The notes under the pieces were generated by a model. That model was not told the origin of the DNA, searched no databases, and was given only the letters and a program-made list of their open reading frames with translations. The translations under genes and the position numbers were made by a program. From Trametopsis cervina (taxonomy: Eukaryota; Basidiomycota; Agaricomycetes; Polyporales; Irpicaceae): 64,000 nt of DNA. Location of the stretch: NCBI GenBank assembly GCA_022385755.1, contig MU278357.1, forward strand, positions 874,105-938,104, read 5' to 3'. Below are positions 22,487 through 33,740 of the stretch, one piece after another. Within the stretch, counting starts at the first letter, position 1. The number at the start of each line of letters is the position of its first letter.

Positions 22487-23480
22487 ATGGGACAGGACGC
22501 TCGGCGTTCCCCGCGCCTTGCCCTAAACTCGCTCGCTCAAAATTTCCCTGTGCGCGTCCTTTGGCTTCTTCTCGACGCGACCCGTACAAGGTGAGACTTT
22601 TTCTTGTTTGTCGTGGACGTTTCGTCTCGAAGGGATGATAACCATTTTGTTTACCTCGAGTGTGTCGCAACTTACCAGTGCTTCATACGATGCTATTGAT
22701 TTTGTCATAGTTACACTGATCGGTTTTTTCGTGCGAGTTTGAACATTCGTTCTGACTTTCTTTTCTTCCTTCTGTAGGTCGCGCGACGCATTGGATGTAT
22801 GGCTGGTGTATGCTGTGATAGGAGGGGAGGGGGTTCAGCTCGTGTGGTGAGTACGCTCTCTATTTTCCGTGACAGTTTTTCTACTGTTTGCGATGATGAT
22901 ACATATATCATTCAAACTAGAGTATCTGAGAGCTCAACGAGCTCGATGCTTTTACTTTATCTGTCAATCCCCTGATGCATTACCGCATTCTCCTCCCCTT
23001 ACACAAACCCCATACTCATTATTCCCCCTCTTCAGGTTGTATATGTCGATTGATAGGTTCGTCTCAAGTTCTCTGGGCGTGCCCTGCCACGATGATACAC
23101 AAGGAATTACCGCCTGACCTCATACTCTGGGGATCTCATGACGACAATTCCATGGCTGTTTTTTTAAAACACTGAGCTCTCTACGCGACATGCGAACATG
23201 TTCTTACCTCAAGTCTTCTTCGCAGTTTAATGAAGGCTTGTCAATACTGGGCGTCGTGGTGATATTGGTGAGGTGAGTATCTGTCCGACCTTTGCCTCTT
23301 ATATGATTATACATCACGACGGTCTTCGTACAATTCGTGCCGAAAGGGCCCGCACAGCTCAATATATCTCGGGCATCCCATCTGATTCTTCTTGTCTCCA
23401 CCGTCACTTGAATTTCTTGCTGACTCTTCTCTCTTCAGTTCCCTCTACATTCGTGAAGGAAGGCCTACATGGTGGGTGTC
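22487..23480 (+). CDS. Possible small multi-exon membrane protein
   Basis: Tentative. Exon 1 (22487-22590) reads MGQDARRSPRLALNSLAQNF then PVRVLWLLLDATRTR. Exon 2 (22778-22846) gives SRDALDVWLVYAVIGGEGVQ, and exon 3 (23036-23056) gives LYMSIDR, joined at good GTGAG...YAG sites. Later exons near 23225-23271 (FNEGLSILGVVVILV) and 23439 onward (SSLYIREGRPTW) look coding and hydrophobic. However, the join from exon 3 to 23225 is off by one base, so a micro-exon or another site is missing. Hydrophobic stretches suggest two or three membrane spans. No family was recognised. Confidence 0.35.
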
Positions 23481-23499
23481 GTCAGTGTTGAGTGGTGAG

Positions 23500-23913
23500 T
23501 ATGACTGTTCCGCGTCGTGGTTTTGTGATGAACAACTTTAGCAAAATAAATCAACTAGAAGCTGTTGCTTAGCTTAGGCTATGATTATCTATCTTTACCA
23601 CATTCTGAACTCTCGTTGTCGTTTGCATGACCTCGTTACTGACGCCATGTCTTCTAGGTTATATTTATAATAGTGTAGACTCATGTACATACAATATAAT
23701 GCCATTTGCATTTCTCGTAACTTGGTGTGAGACATAAACTGAGTGAGGTAGAAATGGGTATCATATATTGGATGAGACGTTGCGAAGAACAATGTGTGGA
23801 TCCGTTATAGTACATGTGAGGTAATCCTACAATGATTGACGAGAACATGATTGAGGGAGACTTAGAAGTGAGTAAGATACTTTGTGACAACAAATGCTCG
23901 TGTATGCCTCGCT
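23500..23913. other. Spacer downstream of aquaporin
   Basis: About 400 bp, AT-rich, between the tentative small membrane protein and the aquaporin stop codon. Nothing recognisable beyond probable 3' UTR sequence. Confidence 0.4.
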
Positions 23914-25124
23914 CTACACTGGGCTCTCATTCGGCCTGTAGCCGTTCCCACTTGGCCCTACACCCTCCTCAACGTTGCCGTTCGACCGTACGTCTTGGCT
24001 ATTGCGCCCGCGGTTCTTCTCGATAGAACGGCGCGAGGTGATCTTCGTCACCGGGTCGGGAGGCGAGCTCTCTACGTCTGTGACGTCTGCGCCCGGGTTC
24101 AACTTCCAATACCTATAGCTGCAAACGCGAAAACACGATTAGCGAAACTCGCGCATAGCTCTGAGATGAGACGGTGGAACGTACTGCTTGAGGATACTGT
24201 AGAACAGCGCTGCAAACAAGGAACCGAGGAGCGGACCGAGCCAGTACTGCGTGTGGAGCGTGTCAGTGTCAGCTAACGCGTCATCATGACGGGCAGAGGG
24301 CGGAGGGAAGACGTACGATCCACTGGGTGCCGTACGGAAAGCCGGTGACGACGGCGGGCCCGAACGAGCGCGCGGTGTTCATACCTGCGCCTGTGTAGTT
24401 TACGGCGAAGAGGTGGCAGGTTAGGAGGGTGAGGCCTATGCCGACCTATGAAGTTGTTTAGTTAGATACACCGGAGAAACTGAGAAGGAGAAACGCACGG
24501 GTGCGAAGGGTGTCGCGTTGTGTTTCTCGGCGGCGAGCATGAGGACTGCGAGGCATAGTGCGGCGGTTATGAATGCTTCGATGAACACGCCTTGCGCGGG
24601 GTTTATGCCCTGGATGAGAGTTGTACTGTGGCGAACATGAGTTGTGGAACAAGACGGTGTGTGCGTAAGTGCGCTTACTTGGATTGTAGGGGCCCTGGGG
24701 TCAGCGCGAGGACGAGCGCGGCTGCGACGATACCACCGAGGAGTTGCGCGATGCAGTAGAGCACGAACCGGACTGGCGTGATGACGCCTACGATGAGCAG
24801 AGCTAACGAGACCTGGGGGTTGAACAGCCCGCCGGTGACGCGGAAGAACAGCCACGCCGAGACGAGCAAGCTCAGTCCGAAGGAGAGGGAGATGTACATG
24901 ACGCGATCGACGCCAAGCGGCGCTGTGCCCGCAGAGTTCGCCTCGAACGCCGATGCTTGTACGCCACCGAATGCGAGGGTAAGGAAGGTCGTCGTCCCCA
25001 TGAATTCGAGTAGCGCGGCTTGCAGGTCTTCCACGATGGTGGCGAACATGCCTGTGCGTCTTGTCGGTTTCTCGTTCATGGGCTCTGCGGCCTCTGCGTC
25101 GGTGCGCCGCGACCGGAAGGGCAT
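23914..25124 (-). CDS. Aquaporin (MIP family) with variant NPA boxes
   Basis: Membrane channel for water or small solutes. The ATG is at 25124 (MPFRSRRTDAEAAEPMNEKP); the open frame upstream is 5' leader. Six hydrophobic segments can be followed: ALLEFMGTTTFLTLAFGG, MYISLSFGLSLLVSAWLF, LLIVGVITPVRFVLYCIAQL, then FIEAFITAALCLAVLMLA, VGIGLTLLTCHLFAVNY and YWLGPLLGSLFAALFYSIL. The two pore half-helices carry NPQ (GGLFNPQVSLAL) and NTA (MNTARSFGPAVV) instead of NPA. The Arg after the second box, part of the selectivity filter, is kept. A hydrophilic C-tail follows and ends at 23914. NTA is familiar to me from fungal orthodox aquaporins; NPQ at the first box is less usual. Four introns are evident. 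Confidence 0.9.
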
Positions 25125-25649
25125 CGTTCGTGAGGAGGTTGAGGACGGAGGAAGGTGTGTGAGGGTGTGCGGGCGACGCTTGCTGTGGCCTCGATGATAT
25201 ATGGGACGATAGTATGGAGCGTACGTTGACGGGAGGCCTATGGATCGATCAAAGCAAGGCGTTGGGAAGGACGTCACTGTGCGGAGTGACGCAAGACGAT
25301 GAGGTTCGGAACCAGACATGTTGTGGCCCTGTGTCTTCCGCTGCGTGCGCCGATCAGATCTGGAGCAACACTTACTTACTAGTACGCTACGGTCTCATAC
25401 GGTTGGTGTAGTGGATGCGATAACAGCCTGCTCGTAGCTTCGGCTTGCGGGCAACGACGTCTATCGGTGGGGCACAGCAGACGAGATAGAGGAGGATAAT
25501 GGGCCGAGCATGGCGTTGAATGCATTTTCCTATCCATATGCGGCAGGCCCCACAACCAGCCGAGGAGTCCTGCCAAGGACTGCCACTCCTCGAGATCACA
25601 GAACAGGCTCTCGTCGTCGGAGTACACAGTGCGTGGAGACGCGTTAGTG
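25125..25649. other. Spacer upstream of aquaporin
   Basis: 525 bp between the aquaporin start and the stop of the release-factor gene, both on the minus strand, so it is expected to hold the aquaporin promoter. Open frames here show no spliced continuity or family similarity. Confidence 0.4.
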
Positions 25650-26445
25650 TTAGTCCCAGCCCGAGCTGGAACGGCCCCGCTTGACGGCGCTCCTCCGTTC
25701 CTTCTCTTGCCTCCGTCGCACCTTGTCCTGCTGGGCGAGTTTGCGCACCTTCTCCTTTTGCTCTTCCGACGGCTCGTTGATCAGGGCGGCGGTGGAAGCA
25801 TTCAGGACGATGCTATGGAGCTGCGCGGGGTCAATCGGTCAGGGCCTGGACGTCGAGAGACGAGATGGACGGGACGCGGTAGGAGCCTCCGAGCGACGTC
25901 ATCAACAGTCAACTTACCTTTGATAAACACTCGGCCAGATTTTGCGATTGCGATCGGGACGTAGTGGAGGTCACTAGCACGGACTGGCTCGAAGATACAT
26001 AGTGCGGCTGTCAAGCATTGGGTTAGCATAGCCTAGGGGGTGGAGAACGTGGCTGCTACATACCGAGCGTTGTATGCTATCGTGCGCCCATTGTGGTATC
26101 CAGCTTGAGTGTAACGCGCATCGGACAGTCGCCTTCGTGTTCACCTTGTTCACGTTCTGCACGTCGTACAGTCAGCAGGGGGAAGGAACAGCCGACGAAG
26201 GCTTGGGACTTGGTACACACCTGTCCCCCTGGTCCAGAACTACGCGCAAACGACATTTCCACCAACTCTTTCGGGATTGTATGCGTCTTGAACTGGGCTA
26301 CCCAACTTCTCGCTTGAGCATTATCTGCAGGCGTTTGTAAACTCTTGAGGTCCGGTGGATTTGGCAATTTCCAGGTAGACATTCTCCGTAACGCGACAGT
26401 AGATGGAACGTAGCTCAGTGCGTTTCTGTAGAACAACGTAGACAT
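25650..26445 (-). CDS. Mitochondrial ICT1-type peptidyl-tRNA hydrolase / release factor
   Basis: Rescues stalled mitochondrial ribosomes by hydrolysing peptidyl-tRNA; in animals ICT1 (mL62) is part of the large mitoribosomal subunit. The ATG is at 26445 (MSTLFYRNALSYVPSTVALR), with a basic, Ser-rich presequence. The catalytic GGQ sits in ELVEMSFARSSGPGGQ. An intron follows directly after GGQ, and the next exon begins NVNKVNTKATVRC, the hallmark continuation in this family. Later exons give HYVSSSQSVLVTSTTSRSQS. The final exon has a basic tail, QDKVRRRQEKERRSAVKRGR, typical for codon-independent release factors, ending TAA at 25650. It is divergent from ARV1 with 355 bp between starts. Confidence 0.9.
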
Positions 26446-26800
26446 TTTGGCGTGTTCGTACAAGACAGATTGTACGTTATGATAGCGCAAGATCGTGATT
26501 GACAAGTGAGGTCCTTGAGTAGTCCTTGAGGGCAACTGCAATACCACTGGTAATGAGGAGACGCGACGGAGGAGGAACGGGAGATGCCGACGTCATGCCG
26601 TCCAATGCATAACGTGCGCCTATTGTGTTCACTCTTACCATCACATGTACTGTAAGTTATCACCGGACGGACGGGCAGGTCGCCAAACTATATCTTGAAG
26701 GCTGCTGAGGGTCTGCGTAACGGAAGGTACAGTAACGTCTAGCCTCGGAATCAGAACCTTACGCCCCCGCTGACACACACCTCCGTATGCACAGATCCAA
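26446..26800. promoter_or_regulatory. Divergent promoter, ICT1-type gene / ARV1
   Basis: 355 bp between head-to-head start codons. A GTAAGT...CAG pair (about 26652-26790) may mark a 5' UTR intron of ARV1. No TATA box is obvious. Confidence 0.4.
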
Positions 26801-28241
26801 ATGCCCATTTGCACGACCTGCACACATCCTACCCCGTATCTATACACGATATACAACTCTGAAGATTCTATCCGGTTAGAGCAATGCGTGAGCCACCCCT
26901 CTTCCTCCCTCTTCCAAACCCAAAGTTCGTTTACTGACAGCTAAACACCGAACAGACGTCCTGCCACGCCTTCGCAGACCCTTACGTGCAGCAAGACACG
27001 CTCTCGCTATGGCTTGACCTCATCCTACTAAAGCGCGATGTGTACCGGCACCTCCTGTTCAACCGCGGCGCCGGTGCACGGCGGCTCAGCGAGAAGGGAC
27101 CCAAAGAACAGAACCTATCTGCCCAAGGTGCAGCCGCACGCACGGCACAAGACGCGGACAAGCCCCCGTCACGCGAGAAGGCAAGTCGTGCTACGCTTTT
27201 AAGCATGAACAAGGCTGGCGTTTTTCTTATGAGAGATCTTGATAGGACCGATGGCTTCACATCTTGAAGCTTGGGAGTGCGCTTATTGCGGTCGATGCCT
27301 GTAGGTGCCATCTGCATCGCCATCCATTCTTCCATCATGCTAACCTCCGTGTGCGTTTGCAGTCATCCGCTGGACACATCTTAGTGAGCACCCATCGAAA
27401 GCATGTACCAAAAATGCGCCCTGCTGACTGATCCAAGGTTCAACCTTCTCGCCCGACGTGGACGTGGACGTGGACGCGGACGCGCCGACATGGAACCACG
27501 CCGCCATCGAGGGGTTCCTCAGAATCCTCGCTGGCTGCTTCATCGGTGTGCTCAAGTTGTCTGTTCTGCCGTTTGGGAGAGTTGCTTATTTCGGCCGGAC
27601 AGAGACCGTCGGGTTCCATGCGGGCGTGATGCTCGCGAGTTTCGTTGTACTACACGTCCTCGAATGGGCGCGCACGGCCGTTGGACGTCCGCCCTCGCGG
27701 TCTGGTATTCGTACAGAGTTTAGGTCCGTCCCTCATATCTCTTTCGTCATCACAACCACTAAACCCACATACACAGGTACTCGCACATCCCACTAACGAT
27801 ATTCTACACCTCTCTTAACAAATTACTGTTGCTACTCCTCCTGGCCGTATGGCGCCCTACGACCGGCGGCGCCCCACTGCAGCCGCAATACGACGCGCTG
27901 ACGCTGTTCAGCCACCCGCTCGTTCTGGGTGCGCTGCAGGTCCTCGATGACGACAAGCTCGATCGCGAGTGGATCGTGAGGAACGTGTTAGGCGGTATGG
28001 CCGCTGGGTTTGGGCTTCGGGGTGTGTGGCTTCGAGTTCCTGCCTTCTTTCTTTGGCACTGATACTGATTCCACGCGCAGTTGTACTAGACTGCCACCCC
28101 GTATTCACGACGATGGTCATCCTGTCGGGCTGGGGCGTGAAGACCGCGCTGGCGAACGCCGTCAGCGCGTGGGTCGGCGCGGGTATGTTGGGCAACGAGC
28201 AGGCAGTTGGGGAGATCTGGTTAGCATATAGTATACCCTAA
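26801..28241 (+). CDS. ARV1: Arv1, ER sterol/lipid homeostasis protein
   Basis: Seven exons (26801-26887, 26956-27180, 27246-27300, 27363-27383, 27438-27723, 27777-28021, 28081-28241) sum to 360 codons. Arv1 is an ER membrane protein needed for sterol distribution and GPI-anchor synthesis. The conserved N-terminal Arv1 homology domain is clear: two Cys pairs (CTTC, then CTSC split by intron 1), FADPYVQQDTLSLWLDLILL and DVYRHLLFNRG. Membrane segments follow (LKLGSALIAVDAFIRW, IEGFLRILAGCFIGVLKLSV, GVMLASFVVLHVLEWAR and more). An Asp-Val repeat, DVDVDVDADA (27462 on), precedes TWNHAAIEGF. Intron 2 uses a GC donor (AAG/GCAAGT at 27181). Confidence 0.92.
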
Positions 28242-28640
28242 TTGGTATTATTGGTGTAACAGGACTCGGCCGCACTTCTGAGTGAGTGATCGTCTGCCAC
28301 GTCCGTTCTTCGGGCTGCGCATTGGCAGAGGTACGTATCGTACCTTGGGAGATCGTTCGTCAGGGCCACAATTGAAGTTCCGGGCTATGTTTTGGGGAAC
28401 GAAGCTGCCGCGGTGGGGTTTGTCAATACTCGCCCGCCCAACCAGACCGGATCTGCGAGAGCTACCGTCGCCCGCTATTGAGCTGCTTCTTCGGAACACG
28501 GTATCTGTCTGAGGATGTTGTATGGTTCTATGTATAGCATGGAAAGCTGCGGAGATTGTTGCAAGAGCAGTGAGTTCTGCCACCATGTTTGATCCTGTGC
28601 TTACATGTTACGAGCAGTATGTCAAATCTCTGAGGATTTA
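28242..28640. other. 3' flank of ARV1, transition to AT-rich island
   Basis: GC-balanced sequence up to about 28620 with no convincing gene. Base composition then shifts sharply to AT-rich, marking the left limit of the mobile-element island. Confidence 0.5.
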
Positions 28641-29769
28641 GCACTTCTGTCAGTATATTTTACAGAGACTGCTCGGCATGAGTCCTACTACACTCTCTTA
28701 CAATAGCTTTAATTTGGCCGGAGATCTTTATATAATAGTTCTTATCAACTTGATTTGGTCTTATCTGGTTGATTTTCCAAAAAAGAGCATAACATCCTAA
28801 ATAAACATTTTAATACTTGGATACCTGATATGGGCATAATACTCCCACGGTCACGTGTCCATTTCCATAAATAGGCAACAGTCATGTGACCTCTCAAAAA
28901 AAGCAAATTAATTGGAATGTTCAATGTAGAGTTAGATAAAATCTACAAAAATCTGCAGAAATCAGACAATATTATGGCAGAAATGATATTGTGTATCTGA
29001 GATATCACTTCATAAAAATAGCTTGTTTGTTTACTATAATAAAGCTTGCTCATATTTTTTCCCATAAATTAAAGGCTGAATATGCAATAGTTTAATTTGT
29101 CAATAATGTTTATATTAGCTATACACTGTTTGTTGTACTATTTGTGGTTTGTAGAATATAAAACAATGATTACTTATGTTGTAAGTAATAAACACATCTT
29201 GCAAGATATGTGTATTTTGAAATATTGTATATTAACTTTGACACTTACTTTTTATCTTCAACTGAATGACATTCACTAACAATGTTTAGTATTTATGCTA
29301 TCAAACCTATATGGCAGCTTATGTTACTTTGAGTAAATGTGTTTCAGATCAGTTTCTAGCATTTACTGACTTATTTGATCAGAGTCACAGGAATAGAATG
29401 CTATAACAGCATCTACTGAATTTGCGAAGGTCTTCTGGCTTTCACAAAAGTGCTGTCTTGCTGAGCAGATGCTTGATGCAGACCGAACATGGCAGCCTGC
29501 TAAGGAGATGTTAGTGTAGTATTTGCTACATTTGCTTCTACTGCTCAGCCTCTAGCTGATGTTGGGCGGCATGAAGATTTATGGCTCTGCCCTCACACAC
29601 TTTATATGAAAGGCCATAATGGTGTATGGCTGAGATGGGACCCTGCAGTCACTTACTCATACCCTTGAGATGATGATCTATATTTGACATGGTCTTATCA
29701 TGACCATTTTAAGTATGTGACCACCAGCACCAAAAGAACAGAGGTGGCCAGGTGGAAATCAGGTAAATC

Positions 29770-31720
29770 ATTCAAATTTTGACTTTGGCTTGTGTCTAAC
29801 ATAGTTGTTATAGGAGATATACGAAAGCATCTTCCAGCCACTGCCCTTGATGACAATATTCAAGTCATAATTGCAAAGCCTTTCCGTCAGCTGACCATGG
29901 AAGATATCATTACCTTGATGACTTTAAAGTTTCAGTCAACCAAGGTAAGTTCTCAGATGGATTCTGAGGCCACTTTTCATACCACCCCTCCTGAGCCTGA
30001 GGCCAATGAAATGGATGTTGATTCAGGTAAGTCATTTCTTCATTTAAAAATGCTCTACTAAGGTTTTGTAGAAGAACTTTGTCATGCTAGTCATCAGCAG
30101 ATGTACACTCCTTTTCCCATCAACCGCTATGCACAGTCATTAAATGGTCGCCAATCCTCTGGCTCTGTCAGGCGCTGGAATGGTATGGAACTTTTCCTGC
30201 CTTTTTCCTTGCATCACAATCCACCAGATCTTATTGTAAGTCTATGGCGTGTTTTATTTTCAGAAGACTAACAAAAATTTTGCTGTTTTTAGGATCCAGA
30301 GATTGTTTTATGTCGCTGAATGGCTGAAGGATTGGATGCCACTGCACTAGAAGCAGATGGCGAGCCACCTTTGTTTACTGTATTAGATACTCCTTCTTTT
30401 GATGCATCTGATGAAGCATGGGATGAGTATCTTCAGAAAGCCCAAAGCATTTTGGCTTGTGGACGTGTTGTGGCCATTAAGAATCCACCCCTTGATGGCC
30501 GGCAGTGTCGTTGGACTGAAAAGTCCCTAATGAGCTTTGCCTCTCGTAATCACGATGGGCCCTCAATACAGTGGCAATGTAAGCTGTTGAGTTTATTATT
30601 TTCTCTGCCTTTACTGAATTTAAAATATTTTCAGCATCTCTTCTTGATCATGAATGCTATGAACAAGAAGGTATCGAGTGTAAGTTCTTTTTAATACATA
30701 CAATTTCACTTTGCATTATCTGAAAACTCTTGAGTCAAACCACAGACTCGAAGAGGCACTATTCGAAAATTCTTTGAGCAGTCAGCAAATCCACAAGATC
30801 GAATAAACTGCCTGAACATTTCAGCTTCTGATGATAGATCTCCTTGACTGGTTAGGTAAGTAGTGTAGTATATTTTCTAGCCTTGCGTTGATATTAAAAT
30901 ACTGCAGAGAACTTGCAACCTCAGCACACGTATTTAATGCCACCAGCCTTATAGGCTACCATTCTTCAAAACGTCTGCCCAAGCAAAGTGGCCAGCCTGG
31001 CAATACAGCTGCGCTGAATGCCTATGATACCTTTGGACCTAGGTATTATGAGTGGGATGCAACTCGTTTGAAGAGCTGGGCCTTGTTTGCAACATCTGAT
31101 GCCTATACATAGGGTCATCATGATGCAGGTGGATTTTGCACCTATGTCATCTGTCACACAGATGTCAAGGTATGGAGTTATCTGGAGCCAAAGGAACCTG
31201 GCACCAACATAGCAAATGCAGTTCATGAGTATCAAAATAGAGCTGAACATATTTTAGATACCGATACAAGCAAGTTGATGGATATTGCCATTCACAAGAA
31301 CGTTCTTCTGACACCAGGTGTTACTCTGTATGTTTATCATCTCTGGAATCTCAAACAATGCTTATTGGTTTCCAGCATCCAGCCACCTGGTGTTTTACAT
31401 CAGGTGTTCACTGTGGAGAATTGTATCTGCACCGGTGGACATTTTTACACAGCAAACACCATGCACCTTACCGAGTTTGCTCATTCACATGTAGCAGCCA
31501 TCAAGTTGCAGAACACCAATGCTAGTCATCTCAGCACTGTGAGGATTTTGGCTAGGATGACAATACAAATGGCAGCTGGTCCTCTTAACACGCGTGAGTG
31601 GGAAATTTAACATCTCCTTAGTAAAAACTGAACACAAAAATATTTCAGTCTTACAAAAGCCTTTCATATCTTTGACACGCATGCTCCTCTGGGCTGATAA
31701 CTACATGGCCGGAGACACAT
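29770..31720 (+). pseudogene. JmjC-domain protein, element-borne, interrupted by stops
   Basis: Exon-like blocks on + can be followed: ALDDNIQVIIAKPFRQLTME, SSGSVRRWNGMELFLPFS, GLDATALEADGEPPLFTVLD, FNATSLIGYHSSKRLPKQSG, then the JmjC core. The core begins GHHDAGGFCTYVICHTDVKV, with the HxD iron ligands (HHD). It continues NVLLTPGVTLYVYHLW, and TVENCICTGGHFYTANTMH follows the distal His (GVLHQVF). JmjC enzymes are Fe(II)/2-oxoglutarate oxygenases. Three in-frame stops interrupt it: TGA 30317-30319, TGA 30845-30847 and TAG 31110-31112. Each stands where Trp fits the family or context (for example before GHHDAG), as expected from G-to-A changes of TGG. Iron-ligand residues are retained, so loss may be recent. 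Confidence 0.7.
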
Positions 31721-32142
31721 ATCCGGAGGTTGCTCATGTGCCTTCATGAGAAACAAAGACAGAGCATGCGGCCACCCAAGACATTGTTCTCTGCATTTTG
31801 CAGCATAACAACATCTCTGCTGACTCCATTTGCCCAGCAGAGTTTGAATTCAATCAATAGCTTGTAGATGCTGAGTTCAGCTAGTTTGACCCAGATACAG
31901 ATGCCCTGGAAATTCCTCCCTTACAACATGTCTTTTAAAAATAATCTCCCTCACAAGGTATAACTCTGACATAGTAATAATTCGCATTTGTCATTTATGC
32001 TCTTTGTGATTACTGTGACATCTACACTACATGGCATGCACCTTCGAACAGTAGTCATCCACTTTGCAACACTCTCAGAAACCTTGCCAAGCTAAAAAGG
32101 GAAGAACATGCTTGATGACAGGTAGCAATCCGCCTGAACATG

Positions 32143-32472
32143 TCATTGATGACATCTGTGTTGAGTGAGATGTCTCAATGGTTCTGCAGGTTGAATGCTG
32201 GTTGAAGAGCAAAGTCTGTCATAGTAGCAAGCTAGTGGTAAGCTTGTAATTGTTGGATATGACTGCACAGTGAAGATACACGCCCACTCCTCATTTGAGC
32301 ACTCAGCATAACCTCTGCAGAGGATTTGAAGTGCAGTGTCCTCCACTTGTGCACACTGTTTGCCACTAGTAATGAATCCAGAGACAATGTCAAAAACATC
32401 AAAAGGAGCCATCAGAGGTGAATCAAACACATCAAGGATCAGTTTGACATGCTTGTCTTGGATCAATTCCAA
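32143..32472 (-). CDS. Element 1 open frame of unknown function
   Basis: A 109-codon minus-strand open frame beginning at a TTG with no ATG near its start, so it is probably an internal or truncated exon. It reads naturally (HVKLILDVFDSPLMAPFDVF, then SGKQCAQVEDTALQILCRGY). No domain was recognised. It lies convergent to the JmjC pseudogene inside the same AT-rich element. Confidence 0.25.
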   Translation of the reverse strand: MELIQDKHVKLILDVFDSPLMAPFDVFDIVSGFITSGKQCAQVEDTALQILCRGYAECSNEEWACIFTVQSYPTITSLPLACYYDRLCSSTSIQPAEPLRHLTQHRCHQ

Positions 32473-32904
32473 TTAAACTCAGCATGTCATGGAAACTGAG
32501 TCACGTGATGTATAGAGATCAGCTGTTATCTCAAGATACCCTAAGATGTAAACTTTCTATGCAAAAGTGAATCACTAGCAAACTATGCACAAGTCTAGCC
32601 CAATAAAGACCAGAATATATTAGTAAGTAATTACAATACAAACCAGATGACTAAAGGCTTACCTAGTCCAGTAAAGACCAGAAGATTGAGATGAGGATTA
32701 GGAGTATACAAGGGGCCGTATATATACTACTAGAGGCTGCGTACGGACTAGAGTTTAAGGCAGAGCAGCACAGACAGGAGTTCCACACTGAGGAGAAGAA
32801 GTATTACAAAGTAGTGCCACTTGAACGTACATTATTAATGACCATGGACCAGAGTCTGAGAGAAGGCTGAGGGCCAAAGTAATCCAAGGGCCGGGTGAGG
32901 CCGG

Positions 32905-33000
32905 AGTCAGATAGAAGTGAGCAGGAGTCAGATTGGAGTGAACAGAAGTTGGACTGAAGCAAACAGAAGTCAGACCGAAGCAGACTAGAGTTGCAGGACC
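32905..33000. repeat. Degenerate 21-bp minisatellite in element 1
   Basis: Successive copies of a 21-bp unit of the type GAAGTTGGACTGAAGCAAACA, then GAAGTCAGACCGAAGCAGAC, preceded by GGAGTCAGATTGGAGTGAAC. Read on the minus strand it gives seven-residue repeats. About four or five units, diverged. Confidence 0.6.
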
Positions 33001-33528
33001 GGAGATGTCAGAATCTGGCTGGAGTGTGCATAGAGTGCAAGTGCGTGTGCGTGTCATGTGATCATGTAGGTCATGAGATCATGTCGACGAGTCACATGAT
33101 TGCGAGGACGTATAGGACACATTAAAATAAAAGAAAGAAATCAAATAAATTGGGCACTACGTGTATAACCATGACACAGCACTCATCACTATTAAAATAC
33201 AACCATTTTAACATTATGCAAAAACCAGTAGTGCTTTGCATCATTCTATGAACACTTACAGCTAACAGAATATCAATAAACTCGAGCCGTGCAACAAAAC
33301 AGAAGCAAAGTGACACCAAATAAAGCAAAGACCCCAGACAATTCACAGGCACTAAATTGTTGGGAACAATCTGCTCCCTCTGAACAAATTAGATGTATTC
33401 TCTCATGCTGGCTATGGAATATGGAATATATAGAGCAGAAAATAGAAGTAAGTGAGAGTTTGTCTATTAGCCGTGGATGTCAATACACTCAAGCACATGG
33501 GAGTGGCCTGGGGTCCTTGCCCCACCTA

Positions 33529-33640
33529 GCACCACATTGCTCCTATTCTGTCACACAGCTCAAGTCTAATGATATTCTGATAGCTGTAAAAATGAACCCC
33601 ACCCGGATTGAACGGATGACCTTGAGGAGTCACGTGACCT
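33529..33640. repeat. Terminal repeat, copy 1 (112 bp, shared with 43347-43458)
   Basis: Begins GCACCACATTGCTCC and ends GAGTCACGTGACCT. Compared base by base with 43347-43458 it has the same length and four differences. Three of the four are A here where the other copy has G. It contains a tRNA B-box-like GTTCAATCC on the minus strand. It marks the right edge of element 1. Confidence 0.9.
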
Positions 33641-33740
33641 ACGCGCTCAAACCTGATCCACAGTCTCTGTGGGTATAAAACCCCTGCAGACCCAATCCAA
33701 CCTGCAGTCAGACATTAGCAAGACTTAGCTTCGGGGTATA

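Larger units (their letters stand above)
28640..33640 (+). mobile_element. Element 1: AT-rich mobile element with decayed JmjC gene
   Basis: About 5 kb of AT-rich DNA whose composition differs strongly from the flanking genes. The right boundary is taken as 33640, where a 112-bp terminal sequence (33529-33640) ends in AGTCACGTGACCT; the same sequence ends element 2. The left boundary is uncertain. GGTCACGTGTCC at 28849-28860 resembles the right terminal motif and is a candidate left end. Contents are a JmjC-domain pseudogene, a minus-strand open frame (32143-32472), a 21-bp minisatellite near 32905-33000, and a possible nested LTR-like stretch. Class is not certain; the shared end with the tyrosine-recombinase element suggests a related or non-autonomous member. 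Confidence 0.6.

Noticed and set aside
25125..25319. Longer aquaporin N-terminus (65 extra residues)
   Set aside because: The residues are disordered and Arg/Pro/His-rich, and the downstream ATG at 25124 starts directly before the family-typical cytoplasmic leader.
32477..33120. Possible solo LTR (starts TGTCATGG, ends GGACACA)
   Set aside because: No target-site duplication and no convincing terminal inverted repeat; composition alone is not enough.
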